A stretch of 33,637 bases of DNA from Gnetum montanum (GCA_015680685.1 MNCI01002922.1:50955-84591), one strand, 5' to 3'; positions 8,160-20,900 are shown, numbered from the stretch's first letter. A program made the numbers and translations. The notes: generated from the letters alone by a model not told the origin.

Positions 8160-11100
8160 ATGGAGGGAGAGAAACGGGCTCGCGTTTCAATTTCCAGAGA
8201 GAATGCTCGTCTTAGCTTGATCACTGGCCAGGAATCATCACCTTCGCGTGACCAGGTATGCCAATGCGAAAACATTGGTGAAATTAGCAGAAAGATTATT
8301 CTACTGTTTATGCTTTTGGCATTTGATGTCAGGTCGACAAATTGTTTAAAATGCGGTTTCCTAAGCTGTTTCATTTTTAAGTTTTCTTTTTTTCTTTTTT
8401 CTTTTTGGATTGAGTTCTGGTGCTGTTTCTTTTTATAACATCCAACATTCTTACTGAAACTAAATGAACTTTTGTTATGGCATGAAGTCAGCTAGTACTT
8501 TACTAAAAAAATGTGCTAGCCATATGTTTTTTATTCATCTGTACAGCCAACTAAAAATGAGGGAATAGTAACTGGAGTGCGGCTCCGTTTTTGAAATAAA
8601 ATTGTCAATATGACATATGGGAACAATTGTATGGCAGGGTAAACTTCTAGCAAGAACAACATGGGTATAGAAACAAATTGTATAGCATACTTGTAAGTCG
8701 ATTGGATTTTAAGATTCTATGTCTGAAAGAGAGAGATGCGAGTTGTTTCCATGAACCATCTTATAAATCAAAATCTGAGCATATCACAAATCAAAATCCT
8801 AACGTATTTAAAGGCCTTTCTGCTTCGTAAGCGAATAAATAAATAAAGACGACCTGATACATTAGAGAATTATGGTAAAAAAAATTTTAAAAGTTTTAAC
8901 TGATAGAAGTCTTCATTAGCATTTTCATATTTTATGTGTGATCCCTGTGTTTTATTTTGGAATACATTTCCTACCTGTGGAACGCTTTCAATCAAGAAAT
9001 AGTTAGTTGAGAAAGCCTTTGTTAACAAACTCTGCAGATCTCAGCCTGACTTTCTAAGGATGAACCCTTTTATTGATGATGACTTTGAATAAATGCTTGC
9101 AGCGAATAATTCTAAGGCTCTCATTATTACTTCATAGTTGAACCAAGCAAGTTTTCTTTGGCTATTGCCTCGCATGGCCACATATAATATTTCCATGGCA
9201 GCATTGGCAATGATAAAAGAACCTTCTGAACATACCTAATTTTTTTTAATTTAAAAATAAAATCTAGGAAGCCTTATGGTAATCTACTAATCATATTGAA
9301 CGCCGAATCTATATATACACAATATCCACTTTTACTTCAAGTGCTGTACGCTTCTGCTATTCATTGCTTCACTGGGAGTTTTGAATAGTCTGTTATTTAG
9401 ATTTAGTCACTCCTATAATTAGCATATCATGTTGGGTTTAAGAATTAACAAAAAATTAATGTTGGTCATCTTTAATGGTCCTTAACTGATGGTAGGATGT
9501 GTGCCAGATTCATTTTCGTTTTGTTTGTGATATTTCATAATTAAATACTTAAATGGTAGTCTCCAACATTTTTAATTAGCTGATCCAAAACAATTTATAT
9601 ATTATATTTATATACATTTCCCAAACAGGGCATTTTAAAAGTTTCTGCATGGTATGATAAACTCCCAGACGAGGCAGCCATGGCATGGCATCAATCAGAG
9701 GAGAAATTAAAAAGTTTGAATGAGAAACTCTCACAAGCTCTTCTGGACAACACAGTAAAAGACAATTTGGTCAAACAACATGTTAAAGTTGCAGAAGAAG
9801 CTGTTGCTGGTATCTCTATTTTTCAGCATTATTTTTAACTATAGTCCCTAGAAGGTGTGGCCAATATGAGTTTTACTCAGATATTGCAATGTTATAGTTC
9901 ATAATGAATGCAAATGCAAGTTATTAGGTTGCTTAAATAACTACTATATTTTGTTTGACATGATGCTACCGATCTTACATATTTTCCAGGGTGGGAAAAG
10001 TCTGAAACAGAAGCTATAGCTTTAAAAATGGAAAATGATAACCTAGCTCAGCAAAAACTTGTTCTTGAGGATAAAGTTTCTGAGTTAGATGAGGCTCTTA
10101 AGGATTGCATGAGGCAACTTCAACAGGTGAAAAAGGAGCAAGGAAAGAATATCAGTGAACCTTCAAAAGTGATGAACTGTGATCATGAAGTTAAAAGCAA
10201 ATTAGGAGGTGAGAAACAGCTTATAACAGATAGGCTGGAACTGGTCGAGAGTGAAAATGCTGCTCTCAAAGAGAAGATTAGCTCTCTTAGCAAGGAAATG
10301 GATGTGCTTGTAGAAGAAAATGGGCAAAGCAAGAAATCTTTATCAGTGTACAATAGGCAAACTGCAGAAATGGTTAAGAAAAATGCTAAATTAGAAGCTG
10401 AATGTCAGAAACTGCGAGGTCAACAACGTAAAAGAGCATCAGGATCTGCTGCACTGAGACAAGAAAAAGAGGCTGCATGGTCTGAAGATGGCAAGCTCAG
10501 GAAATCGTTTGGTAAAGTCTCTTTCCCAATTTCAGACTTCTCCAGTGACAACATACAGAGAGAATATGAAATTCTTAAACGTCATCTTTCAACAATGGAA
10601 GAAGAAAATAATTCGTTGAAAGACAGACTGCTAAAGCAGGATAACGAACTTCAGGCTTCTAGAGCTACATGTGCAAAAACAGCTGCTAAGCTATCTTCTG
10701 TCGAAGAGCAATTAAAACTTTTGAAAGTCAGAACACTTGAACCTAACACTGATTTGCTTCTAACTGTGCCAAAAGGTGGGAATGCAAGCATAGGAGCAAG
10801 TTTGACCTCAATTTCTGAAAATGGTCATGATGATGATCCTGAATCATGGGCCTCAGCACTTATTGCAGAATTGGATCAATTTACAAGAGAAAAGGTCGGT
10901 GGAAAATTTGAAAGGCTAAGTGATATACCAAAAGTGGACTTAATGGATGATTTCCTTGAAATGGAAAAATTGGCTTCCCTGCCTTCACCCACAAAGGATG
11001 AAGAAAAAGTGAAAAAATTTGATGGCTTACCTGTAAAGCACTATCCTGATTTAACTTTCGAGAAAGCTAGAGCTTCATTTGAAGATGCTTTGATGCAAAA

Positions 11101-13489
11101 AGAACAAGAATTAGAAGCAGCAAATCAGAACTGTTCTGCATTATCTGCAAAACTGGTGTCTCTAAATGAGGCTTTGATGCAAAAAGAACAGGAACTTGAA
11201 GCAGCAAATCAAACTTGTTCTGCTTTATCGGAAAAACTGTTGTCTTTAAATGAGGTTTTGATTCAAAAAGAACAGGAACTAGAATCAGCAAATCAGAACT
11301 CCTCTACTTCATCTGCAAAGCTGTTGTCTTTAAATGAGGCTTTGATACAAAAAGAGCACGAACTAGAAGCAGCAAGTCAGAACTGTTCTGATTCATCTAC
11401 AAAACTGCTGTCTTTAAATGAGGCTTTGTTGCAAAAAGAACAGGAAATTGAAGCAGCAAGTCAGAGTTGTTCAGCGTTATCAGCAAAACTGTCGTCTTTA
11501 AATGAGGCCATGGAGGAATTGAGAGTCCAAAGTTCCTGGAGTGAAACTGCCTTAGTGAGTCTTCAAGAGAAACTGGATGCAATACTCGAGGCTGAAGCAA
11601 AAGGTGAAGACATACATAGAGTTTTGGATGATATAAGAAGTGCTATAGCAGTTCTTGAAGAAAATTTTCAGGATTCCTCATTTTGCCTTAATCCTTCTTC
11701 AAGGATGGATTCAAGTATTTTGATTTCCGGAAACGGAGCTAGCACACTTAATGGAGAGTTAGCCATAGCAATTTCCAGTGTTGTTAACTTTCTACGTTAT
11801 GCATTTCAGCAATCGAAGGATAACAAACTAACAGATTCAAAAATGGAAAATAATCTAAATGTTAAAATTGCAGATTTTGCAGGGCTACTGGAACTTGCTC
11901 TAATTGGAAAAACAAGTGCTTTAGATTTAATTCCTAAGCTAACATCAATTCTTTCTATATTTGAGTCATACTTTTTTAATGGTTTTTCCATAGAAACAGA
12001 AAACAGAATCAAGGATGCTGAAAGAAAGAAGCTTACTGAGTATGGTTTCCCTGATGATAAAATCAGTCCTATCTGTAAGAAGAATAGTGTCAATTTCCAT
12101 TTGATTTGTAAGCTCAACACCATTCAAATTGAAAAGGGAGCTTTGGAATCTGAAGTGAAAACCCAGGTTGAGAATAATTTTAAGTTAGAGGAGGATCTTA
12201 TCAATTTGAGGACACACAACACTGTTCTGGAAAGCGTTCTAGCTGCATCAGACAATGAACTGAAAAATGTACAAAACAAACTTGAGGAGTCAAACCAGAT
12301 GGTGAAAAGCCTAGAAGAGAGCCTTGCTTCTCTTGAGGAGCAAAAGGATTCAGCATATAGTAAACTAGAGTCCTTGAGTTTGCTTAAATCTGACACCGAG
12401 TCTCAGCTTAAGGAAGCTGAAATGGAAGTTAAAAGTCTTTGCGAAGATTTGAACGCTGTGAAATTACAGCTTCAAAATGAACAAATGCTTACTCAAAATG
12501 CCCACTCGAAGTGTAGGCTTCTGGAGGAGCAATTACAAAGGTAACTCTGATAGTTTTTAACTTCTTATTCGTTGCATCGTTTGTTTTGTTATGGGGTATA
12601 CCTGGAAATTATCTTATGTAAATCTAGAGTACTTTTCTGTTCTATCTCCATGTAATTGTATTTCTTTTTCACATCCACGCCAGAAAAGAGGAAGGATCTG
12701 GCTATTCCAAGCAGTTGGTTCTTGAGGAAGAAATACGTAACAGACAGGTAATTTTGGGAAACGCTTCAATTTGGAAAGGAGATTACATTCAGTTTGTAAC
12801 ATTTACTATCACCATGTAAACATTTTGAAGTGGCTAATGGACTATTTTGTTCCATTTTAGATTTATTTTGTTAAACATGTTTTCCCGGCAAAATAATTTC
12901 AAGAGTTTATCTGCAGGAAATGGACATCGCTCTTGCTGCAAGTAAGCTTTCAGAGTGCCAGGAAACAATATTGTCCCTCAGCAAGCAACTTGAGGCTCTT
13001 GCATGCCCAGCGGATGGTCCTTTGCAGTTTTCCTTACGTGAAGAAAAGGTTATAAACATTTTTCTATTTTTTCACTCCTTTTTAGTTGAGAAAAAAAAAT
13101 ACGAACTTCTGGACAGTAATCCTCAATTAGTTACCCAGCGATCAAGGGAATATTTAAAGAAATTCTAACATATTGCATGACAGGGAAGTGAAAAGAGTGA
13201 AGACTATGAACTGGATTCTCCTTTGAGCCCTAATGACCGGAATGCTTCATGGGAATTCCAAAGCGAATATTACAGTATAAAGAGCAACAAGAACGTCGTT
13301 CAAGGTGTAAATGTGTCTGATCTGACTGCTTCTGATATATACAAAACCAATCAACCAGATTCCCTAACAACCGATTATATGGACGGCCAGTTTGCAGTTC
13401 TCAATTCTGACACAGAGGAAAGTTCACCAACAGGGTCCGCTTCTGAGTCCATGTATGAGAAAAATGGTTCTTCCATTTTTCACAAGTGA
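8160..13489 (+). CDS. Filament-like plant protein (FPP), long coiled-coil protein
   Basis: Six coding exons: 8160-8255, 9629-9809, 9990-12540, 12684-12747, 12917-13048, 13184-13489; all introns are GT-AG and the phases join cleanly to about 1,109 aa. The ATG at 8160 is chosen because an in-frame TGA lies just upstream in the same exon. Family marks: VKQHVKVAEEAVAGWEK across the exon 2/3 joint, ESWASALIAELDQF (residues 377-390), MDDFLEMEKLASLP (411-424) and a C-terminal LSECQETILSLSKQL block. Almost the whole protein is heptad-rich coiled coil with no catalytic or membrane segment. Residues 459-598 are five 28-residue repeats. FPPs are plant-specific (DUF869 group) and one interacts with the nuclear-envelope-associated MAF1; a structural or tethering role is inferred. 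Odd points: the N-terminus lacks the usual Arg/Trp-rich start of FPPs, and the C-terminal tail is short. Confidence 0.93.
8256..9628 (+). other. FPP intron 1
   Basis: 1,373 bp between CCAG|GTATGC and CAAACAG|GGC. It is AT-rich. I see no coding sequence or mobile element that can be delimited in it. Confidence 0.85.
11087..11506 (+). repeat. Five tandem 84-bp coding repeats (28-aa coiled-coil units)
   Basis: Exact 84-bp spacing: 11087, 11171, 11255, 11339, 11423, ending at 11506. Each unit encodes a variant of ALMQKEQELEAANQ followed by NCSALSAKLVSLNE. Twenty-eight residues equal four heptads, so adding units keeps the coiled-coil register. Unit 3 starts with V in place of A, and unit 4 has H in place of Q, so the units are partly diverged. 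Confidence 0.97.
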
Positions 13490-14110
13490 GCATGCAATCT
13501 CAAGGCCTCAGAAACAGTTCGGGATTCTGTCATTTGCTCATCTTACCTGCCAGAATGTCTGGCCTCTTTCCAAAGCAAATTCACCACCTCTGACAACAAA
13601 TTTCCTCTCAAATATGCAAGCTTTTGATGATACAAAAATTTCCTATGAAATATGTTGGGACATTATGCTTTGGCACTGGGTTGTAGAACTGATGCTATCT
13701 GTCTGTGATTTGATGCTGAGAAGCTAATGAAAGTGGACTTTGTTGATAAACACAAGATTCATTGAACTCGGCACTGGATTGTCGAACTGATACTGCATGT
13801 CTGTAATTTGATGCTGAGCAGCTAATGAAAGTGGGTTTTATTGATACACTCGAAATTCATTAAACTCGGAAGACCATCTGGACTTACAATGAGTAACTGG
13901 TAACTTACCCTTATATAGGCCCCTAGTTCTTCCGTTATTGTGAGGTGAACTGCTTCTTTGAGAATTTTCCTCCTGCATTGATTGGTAACAGCTTCCACTT
14001 TGTTTAAACACTCGAAGGCTTCCAACAATGCTCAGAGTCCAGTGGAAATTCACCAACTAAAAGTATCATACTTGCGAAGGATCCAAGATCGCTATGAAAA
14101 ATAAATTTGT
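13490..14110 (+). other. FPP 3' untranslated region (probable)
   Basis: This follows the TGA at 13487-13489. It contains a 98-bp tandem duplication and ends near an AATAAA at about 14100, a possible polyadenylation signal. The end is inferred, not seen. Confidence 0.45.
13672..13867 (+). repeat. 98-bp tandem duplication in the FPP 3' flank
   Basis: Copy 1 is 13672-13769 and copy 2 is 13770-13867. Shared stretches include GGCACTGG, TTTGATGCTGAG and AGCTAATGAAAGTGG; about a dozen or more substitutions separate them. No net length change separates the copies. Confidence 0.88.
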
Positions 14111-14605
14111 TAGCAGTATTGCTTGCTGTCATACGTTAATCCTTCAAATAACTGATAACATGGAATGGGCATCCTAGAGTTTTTCACAGGCAGAAGCCTA
14201 TTTCGGCATGGAGATAATATTAGAACTGGTTTTGCAGAGTGATGGGTTCGATGCAACTGGACGTTGAAGAGTCGTTGATTTTCCAGGGACCGACTCAAAG
14301 AGACCTTACAAATTAAATAGAACTCCGTGAATCAATAGAGACATTACAGGCAAAGGCGCCTAACATGGAAACAACATGACAAGCATCAACAATGCATGCA
14401 ATTACCCACTTATTAAGGTTAGGGCCTTCACTTGCCCCTGGTTCCATTGGAATCAGAGTAGAAAAGTAGTGAAAAAGAATCTTTGTAGAACCTCATCAAT
14501 GTTAATTACACGCATATCCATACTTGCACATAAAATCAAGGTAACATCATTTCTTTGATCATTATGTTTAGAGGGAGTAGCCCATCGACAAGGTATTCTC
14601 TTAGT
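14111..14605. other. Intergenic stretch, nothing recognised
   Basis: Short frames only. The sequence joins the Copia RT remnant that follows and may be its decayed continuation, but no motif supports that. Confidence 0.4.
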
Positions 14606-14607
14606 AG

Positions 14608-14883
14608 TCAAATGTCCCCAACTCTAAAGAAGACTAATGTTTTTACCTTAAAACATAAAGAACTTAATAATGAAGTGTTACCCAAGTGGTACGGGTTCTT
14701 TTTTGTGGTAGGTACAATGGAACTTTCTTGTAGAAATTGTAGGTTGAAAGTATTTGTGCCTCCAATATAATAAAGAACTCCAAAAGTTGCTTTCATCATA
14801 GCAAGGTAGTCAACACCATATTGAATGTCTAAATAAGTATTAATCAAATATATTAGATCATCAATTAAATGAGAAAATTGCAT
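14608..14883 (-). pseudogene. Copia reverse transcriptase fragment
   Basis: The minus strand reads DDLIYLINTYLDIQYGVDYL, equivalent to the G-LIYLT-TRPDI--AV--L block at the C-terminal end of Copia RT, then VLYYIGGTNTFNLQF, equivalent to the RYIAGTKTFGLQ block before RNase H. The length is about 90 residues and no RT catalytic motif is included. It lies just upstream of an RTE-type LINE 3' end on the plus-strand map. Confidence 0.65.
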
Positions 14884-14899
14884 TGAACCTATTGGAGGT

Positions 14900-15790
14900 C
14901 ATGATACCTTTGTCTTGAAACCTATCATCATCATCATTGTTTTAGCTTTGTCCCAACAAAATGAGGTTGGCACAATAGTTTTTTTTTTCACCATTCACCT
15001 CTATGAAGAGCTAGATCTTTGGATTTTTGCAATTTCTTCAAATAATTTTCAATCATTTTTCCCCATGCCTTCTTTGGTCTTCCTTTTAGTGGCTTTTTTG
15101 GAACAGTGATGTAGCAACCTTTATTTATAGGCTCATTGTCTGATCACCTTTGCACATGTCCAAACCATCTAAGCCACCATTCTTGTAGCTTATTTGAAAT
15201 AGAAGCTACTCAAATCTTACTATGATGTTTGTTTGATGTAGTTTATCTCTTCCAATAACAATTAATATCAATTGAAGCTTTCACTTTTTTGCCACACTAA
15301 GTTGTTCATGCCTTCTTTTGTAATGCCCAACATTTAGCACCATATAAAATAGTAGCTTAGTTATTGTCTTGTAAAATTTCCCCTTCAATTTTATTAATAT
15401 TCTTTTATCACATAAAATACCACTAGCAGATCTCTAGTTTCACCATCTTGCCTCAAATTCTATTTATTATATCTTTATCAATTTCACCATTTGATTGGAA
15501 GATTGATTTTAGGTAGCAAAACTATTTTCAATGAAGGACTTTTTTGCCTTGAATTGTCACTTCCATCCCATCATTGTTTATACTGTTATTAAAATTGCAT
15601 TCCATATTATTTTGTCTTACTTCTGCTAAATTTTAAGCCTTTTGATTCTAGAGCATGTCTCCACTTCTCCATTTTAGAAGTAATATTTTCTCAAAATGTA
15701 TCCACCAACACAATATCTTCTACAAATAGCATACACCAAGGGATTTTATCTTGTATGTCCTTTGTCTTAAAATCTATATATAACAAAACT
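14900..15790 (-). mobile_element. RTE-type LINE 3' part, decayed
   Basis: Minus-strand translation shows WCMLFVEDIVLVD (RT box, with FVED where family members have FADD), KWRHALESKGLKFSRSKTK, then LRWFGHVQR, VPKKPLKGRPKKAWGKMIEN, LHRGEW and ANLILLGQS near the 3' end. These blocks in this order are the C-terminal half of a plant RTE-clade LINE. Many stops and frameshifts are present. The 3' tail is a run of CATCATCAT-type repeats on the plus strand at about 14925-14940. Confidence 0.75.
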
Positions 15791-16375
15791 AACAAAGGCT
15801 TTGCATTATCCATTTTATACTCTTGCAAGAGTTTTATAATATACTTTATTATATATGCATCACTTATGAAGATAGTAATGGGTTGGACCTAAATCCTACA
15901 TTCAAATACTTAATCAAGTTGTCTTTTAAAAGTATTGAGGATCATAATACTAAATTGATGGTGAATTTTGTATAATTTAAAACATCTTGCATACAAATAT
16001 TATGCAAGCTATGGAATGTAAAATCATCACTTCCTTTCCTACCAAGCAAAAACCACTCCATCTAACTTTGGATAAACTATTGGGAACATTATAGAACTTG
16101 CTCAATTTGAAAATGTTTTTTAATTGCCTTCAAGCAAGGAAATTGTCATTACTATCAAACAACTCCATTGAAATGAGGAATCTCATTGGTCACCACCAAA
16201 AGGCATATGCTCTTTGCATTATCATCCTTGTCAAAGTTCAATATTCAAGGCCTTGTTAAAGACTCTACATATTTCAAACTACTCTTACTTTTATTATGTG
16301 GTTTTAAACCCATCTTCCTAATTTTGTGCAACTATCTATGTATGAACTAATCATAAATGTTAAAACAAGTAATAC
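15791..16375. other. AT-rich stretch between two LINE remnants
   Basis: No gene or clear motif is seen. It may be further decayed RT sequence of the same LINE, which I cannot support. Confidence 0.35.
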
Positions 16376-16800
16376 AATCATTATCATTATCCTAGCCTTG
16401 TCCTAACAAATTAAAGTCAACTACATGAGTTGATTTTCACCTTTATAAAAAGCTAAATCTTTGTTCACATGCAATTTTTTCAAATCAACTTCAATCATTT
16501 TTTCTATACTTTTTGGTTTTCCTTTTGAAGGCTTTGTCAATCTTCCTATTGATGGCTTTACTACAACCATCTAAAACCAACATTTCCTATGTAACTTATC
16601 GAAAGACATCTGAGGCCACTCTTGTGTCTTGCTCCATTGGCTATATTGTGCAATTTCTCTTCTAGTAACTTTTAACATTAAGATAAACATTCACAATTCT
16701 ATACACTAATTTGTTGTTTATACCTATTATTTTGTACTGCCCAACATTCAACACCAAATAAAATAGTAGGCTTAATTGTTGTTCTATTAAAAGCCATACT
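16376..16800 (-). mobile_element. Second RTE-type LINE 3' end, more decayed
   Basis: It parallels the 14900-15360 copy: CATTATCATTATC tail, TAGCCTTGTCCTAACAAA, then on the minus strand KPSKGKPKSIEKMIEVDLKK and a run matching the AKCWAL-type block (GCCCAACATTCAACACC on the plus strand, against GCCCAACATTTAGCACC at about 15330). Frameshifts and stops are frequent. Confidence 0.6.
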
Positions 16801-17330
16801 ATAATATCAGGTAACTAACTAAACCATAAAGAATCATTATGTGATGTGTTGGATTAGTTTCAGAATTTCTTTTATTTAATTTTTTAAAACCTACTTCAAC
16901 ATAACCCCCATGGAATCGAACTTATGATTTATGTTTTTTGAGCTAAAACTCTCAACTAACTTTATCACCTCATTATTATAATTATTAAGTATGACTAACA
17001 TAGATCAATTTATCTCTGTTTAGATTAGCATTCACTCTCAGCATTCTAAATATCCTTTTCCATTCTCGTAAGAAGAACACTAAAACTGCTAATTTAAGGA
17101 GTCTTCAAATGATAAGAAATACATGATATCATAAAAAATGATGAATAAACAAGGAAGCTCAAATTAATGTTATCTATGATAAATGATGCCAAAGCAAAAG
17201 CCAACAGAGGATATTACCAATCGGTGCTTAAAAAGTTTAGCCCCAAAAATCAAATTAATGGTACACTAACAGCATTGGATAAACTTTATAAATCGAACAC
17301 ATGAGTTGCCAGATTAATGGAATAAAAATT
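16801..17330. other. Intergenic AT-rich stretch
   Basis: No gene is supported. A tRNA-like box B (GTTCGATTCC on the minus strand at about 16912-16922) hints at an old SINE fragment, without a matching box A that I would defend. Confidence 0.35.
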
Positions 17331-17959
17331 TATTTAATACAAATACGTCATTATTACATAAACACTAATTAAATAATGGGCAATGATCACAAATTATGCC
17401 TCCTTTCAAACCTTCTAAAAATTATTCCTCCTACGGCATTCAGTTAGACTTTCTAATAATGAGAAGACTACCTTACCCTTCTCCAGCAGACTATTAACAG
17501 TGCCCCACAAATGTATAGTATCAGTTTCATAAATTCTATGCACCAAACATGTAGTAGATTTTCCATGGAGGATAATACATATTCTTTCACAGGTATTAAA
17601 TAACCTACCATAGGAATGAGCAAATTTCAAAGAAATATGAATAATAAGTTGCAATGCTAGCATCATTCATCACATAGCACCTTTCCTTAGCACAATGATT
17701 GGATAAAAATAGATTTGAAGCTTACATGCTGCACATCTCAAAGTTATCCAGCACAAAATCAGATAAATAAATCAACTGCACCTGTAAAATATGGAAACTT
17801 ACTTTCCACGGCTGAAAAAACTGGCAACCATCCAATAACCAATCAGATAGCATTGCGAAATTTTCTTCATTTTAATGTTAAAGATTATGCAAATCATATA
17901 CATCGTATAAATTCCTCTTCTCAACATGTAACCCACAATTCAAAGAGGAACTTCATCAT
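17331..17959 (-). other. 3' untranslated region of the RING gene (probable)
   Basis: This region lies downstream of the stop at 17960 on the minus strand. It has no recognisable coding content; the 83-residue frame at 17415-17666 resembles nothing. AATAAA on the minus strand near 17330-17340 would be a fitting polyadenylation signal. Confidence 0.4.
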
Positions 17960-20900
17960 TCATACTGCGTTACTTTGGAAAGCCCTATCAGTAACTGTTG
18001 CTACTGTTTCAGGTCCTGTGTCACTAGAATCACCGATCTCATGTTTGCAAAGTGGACATGTAGCATTTATTTTTAACCATTTATCAACACATTCCACGTG
18101 AAAATGGTGTGAACATGGAAGCTCCCTCAGTTCTACATCATTCTTGTATTTATGTAGACAGATGCAACAAATCTGATTAAAAAGACCCAGAGTTAGTGCA
18201 AAGAGAGTCAAAATAAATCATAGTACACAAAGTTAAACATGAGAAAAACGAACCGCGTCATCCCCAGAGACAGCCCTCTCATTCTCTGTACCAGCAGCGA
18301 TAAAGCCACCTTCACATATGCTGTCTGAGTCAGATTCAACATCATCTACGAGCTCTGCTACTTTACATGAATTCTTTCCCTTAAACTTGTAAGTTGGAAG
18401 TGAATTTATTACTTCAGATGAAGCCCCTTTTGTTTGTGCTTGATCTTCTCGAAACCCAAGAAGAGAAATGATACATGGCAGGCAACAACATATCGTTGCA
18501 CACAGAATGAAAGGCATAGCATAACCGATGCAGCTAAATGTAAGAAACACAATACACAGCCTGCAAAAATTCACATTATGTTACACTAGCATGTCAAGAG
18601 TTGAAGCAATCTGTAGCAGCATATCAACCAGTAGAACGATCAAGTCAACATATCGAAAGCTTACTACGATAAAAAATTATTACAATCAAACCTGTACAAG
18701 TTTGGAGCTTCACTTGAGGATGAATGACCTCCAAAAATCCACACGTTTCCAACCACAAACCAAATGGCAAAGAAGCAATCTAACGCCATCTTGAACCTCT
18801 CCACAAATATGTTCATCCTAGTTACCACAATAGCAAACATACCATCAGTAATTCATAGCAAAACATCTAAACAAATGGTTGCCAAAGATTAATACCAGTA
18901 GTTATACTTGATGATTAATTTGTTACTATAATTGCTAATTAAGTCTCTAAATCTTCTAACATTAAATATAATCACCGAAATGATTTAGTGTTCAGTCATT
19001 AATAAATGATTTGCAGTGTTTCACAGGTCCCTGAGATGCAGGGTTGTGGGGGCATAGGGAGGAGTCCCCAAACATGTTTTAGGGATAGAATGGGTTTTTG
19101 GGAACACTACAGGGACACATGACCGGGACGTAATGAATGATAGTTTTATCTTAGATTGGATTATGTTTCGAAGCACTGAAGATTATGGATAAAGTTGTTG
19201 CAGATTGTGATTTGTGATATATTTTGGAGGTTTTTACTGCAATTTTGATGAGGAAACATTTTTAAAACATTTTGCAAGAAAGAAAATAGTTGTAAGTAGT
19301 GCATAAAATGTATTTTGAAATATTGTGATATGCATCACATCCCATCCATGTCCATAGACATTTTGGGACACATCCCTATCCCCAGGACATCCTGGACGTG
19401 AAATTTTTTGCAGGAACACATCCCTGCATAACACTGATGATTTGTAACAATGAGGTTCTCAACCTAGTAGGACTCTTAATATGGAAGAATAGGTTACAGT
19501 TCGATTCTGATAAGCAATGCTGAGTTATGTACAAATATTATAAAAAGGAATTTTTGAAATTTGTGTAGTCCAACAGATCTAAAGCATCTTGGTGGATATA
19601 ATTAAATACATTCAATTTCAGTTTCAATAGCTTTTAGGGCAACCATACCTACATATCTGAAGATGGAATATGCTACACTGCAGCCATGGCTCTTACACAT
19701 ACATACAGCTGGGCAAGAGGATCAAAGCAAATAAGGCTTTCCTTGTGCTTTCTTTCAAACATTCAGCTAGAAAATAGAATTAAGATCTTCTATGGCTTAA
19801 GAGTCACAAATCACTTTAGTTTAATGGAATATTCTAGAAGTTGGATAGACTACCACACTTTAATTTGATCTGGGATTTTTTTGGGAAGTTGAACTTGTAT
19901 GCTATCTTGTCTACCATATATCCACTATATGGTATGGAAAGCCGGGTTTAGGGGTTACCCTGGGTCTTGTGTAACCAACCAAGGAAATTAATTTGCAAGG
20001 CATGTATAATTTAGCACGTGAGCGCGCGCGCACATCCCTCTGAATATATCATCAGTAAATAAGGTCCCTCTAAACTAAGTCAAAGCAAATAAGCAAGAGT
20101 CCATTATTGTTAACAGAACTTCTTGTGATAAAGTCCTCTAAATTAAATCAACGCAAATAAGCAAATAAAGACATGTTTACTGATCCTGCTTTTCATTCTG
20201 ATGGTTAAAAATATAAACTAAAAAAATATTTAAAAAATCCAAACCAACAGCCAATCAAATTTTAGATTGGGTGGCATCTTGATTCGTGATTAATCACCAA
20301 ATACATGATTTATTGCCGATTCCAACTTTGGTTATAAATGTTGAGAACTATTGTTAATTCCCAAAGTGCAATTTCTCAGAAATTACCTTAGACAATCTTG
20401 TTAATTTAATTTATCATTATCAAACTGAAATTAAAAAATTTAAATGTGAAAACTTGTTCAGGAGTTAATGATGACTCCGTTAACCTTAACCCTATCTCTT
20501 CTCTCTCGCATCCATGAGAGATCAATTGCAACTATTGAAGAATAACATGATTTATAAAAACACAAAATGCAAGCCATGTACGGTTCAAAAACAGCTGTCC
20601 CCTTATTCTTTATCTATGACCTTTTCTTGAACCAAGTTCGTGGCATTATTTTTCAATGTTGATGTCAATCCCCTTATTTTAACATTATTCTCTATTTCCA
20701 TAAGGAGAAAAAAAAGTAAGAAAGAAACACTTATGATGAGAGAACCTGAATGTCATATTCAAGTCCACCTGTTTGCAATCTTGTGCTAACAATGATCCCC
20801 CTTGACATTGTTGGAGTGGATAACGGTGCCAACATTATTATCTACCCTAGCATAGTTTTCAAAAAGTTTCTATATGACTGGAAAATATGTCTAAGTTCAA

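Noticed and set aside
11397-11600. Minus-strand frames under the FPP repeat region
   Set aside because: They are the antisense of the 28-residue repeats in the FPP exon and only mirror its periodicity.
13392-13727. 111-residue plus-strand frame overlapping the FPP last exon
   Set aside because: It is out of frame with the FPP coding sequence and enters the duplicated 3' flank; no family resemblance.
14160-14240. GGCATCCTAGAGTTTTTCACAGGC encoding a GILEFFTG run, considered as a missing FPP C-terminal exon
   Set aside because: Resemblance to the FPP terminal motif is a few residues only, and no convincing acceptor with the right phase was seen.
20022-20031. GCGCGCGCGC run next to CACGTG
   Set aside because: A short simple repeat deep in an intron; no support for a regulatory role.
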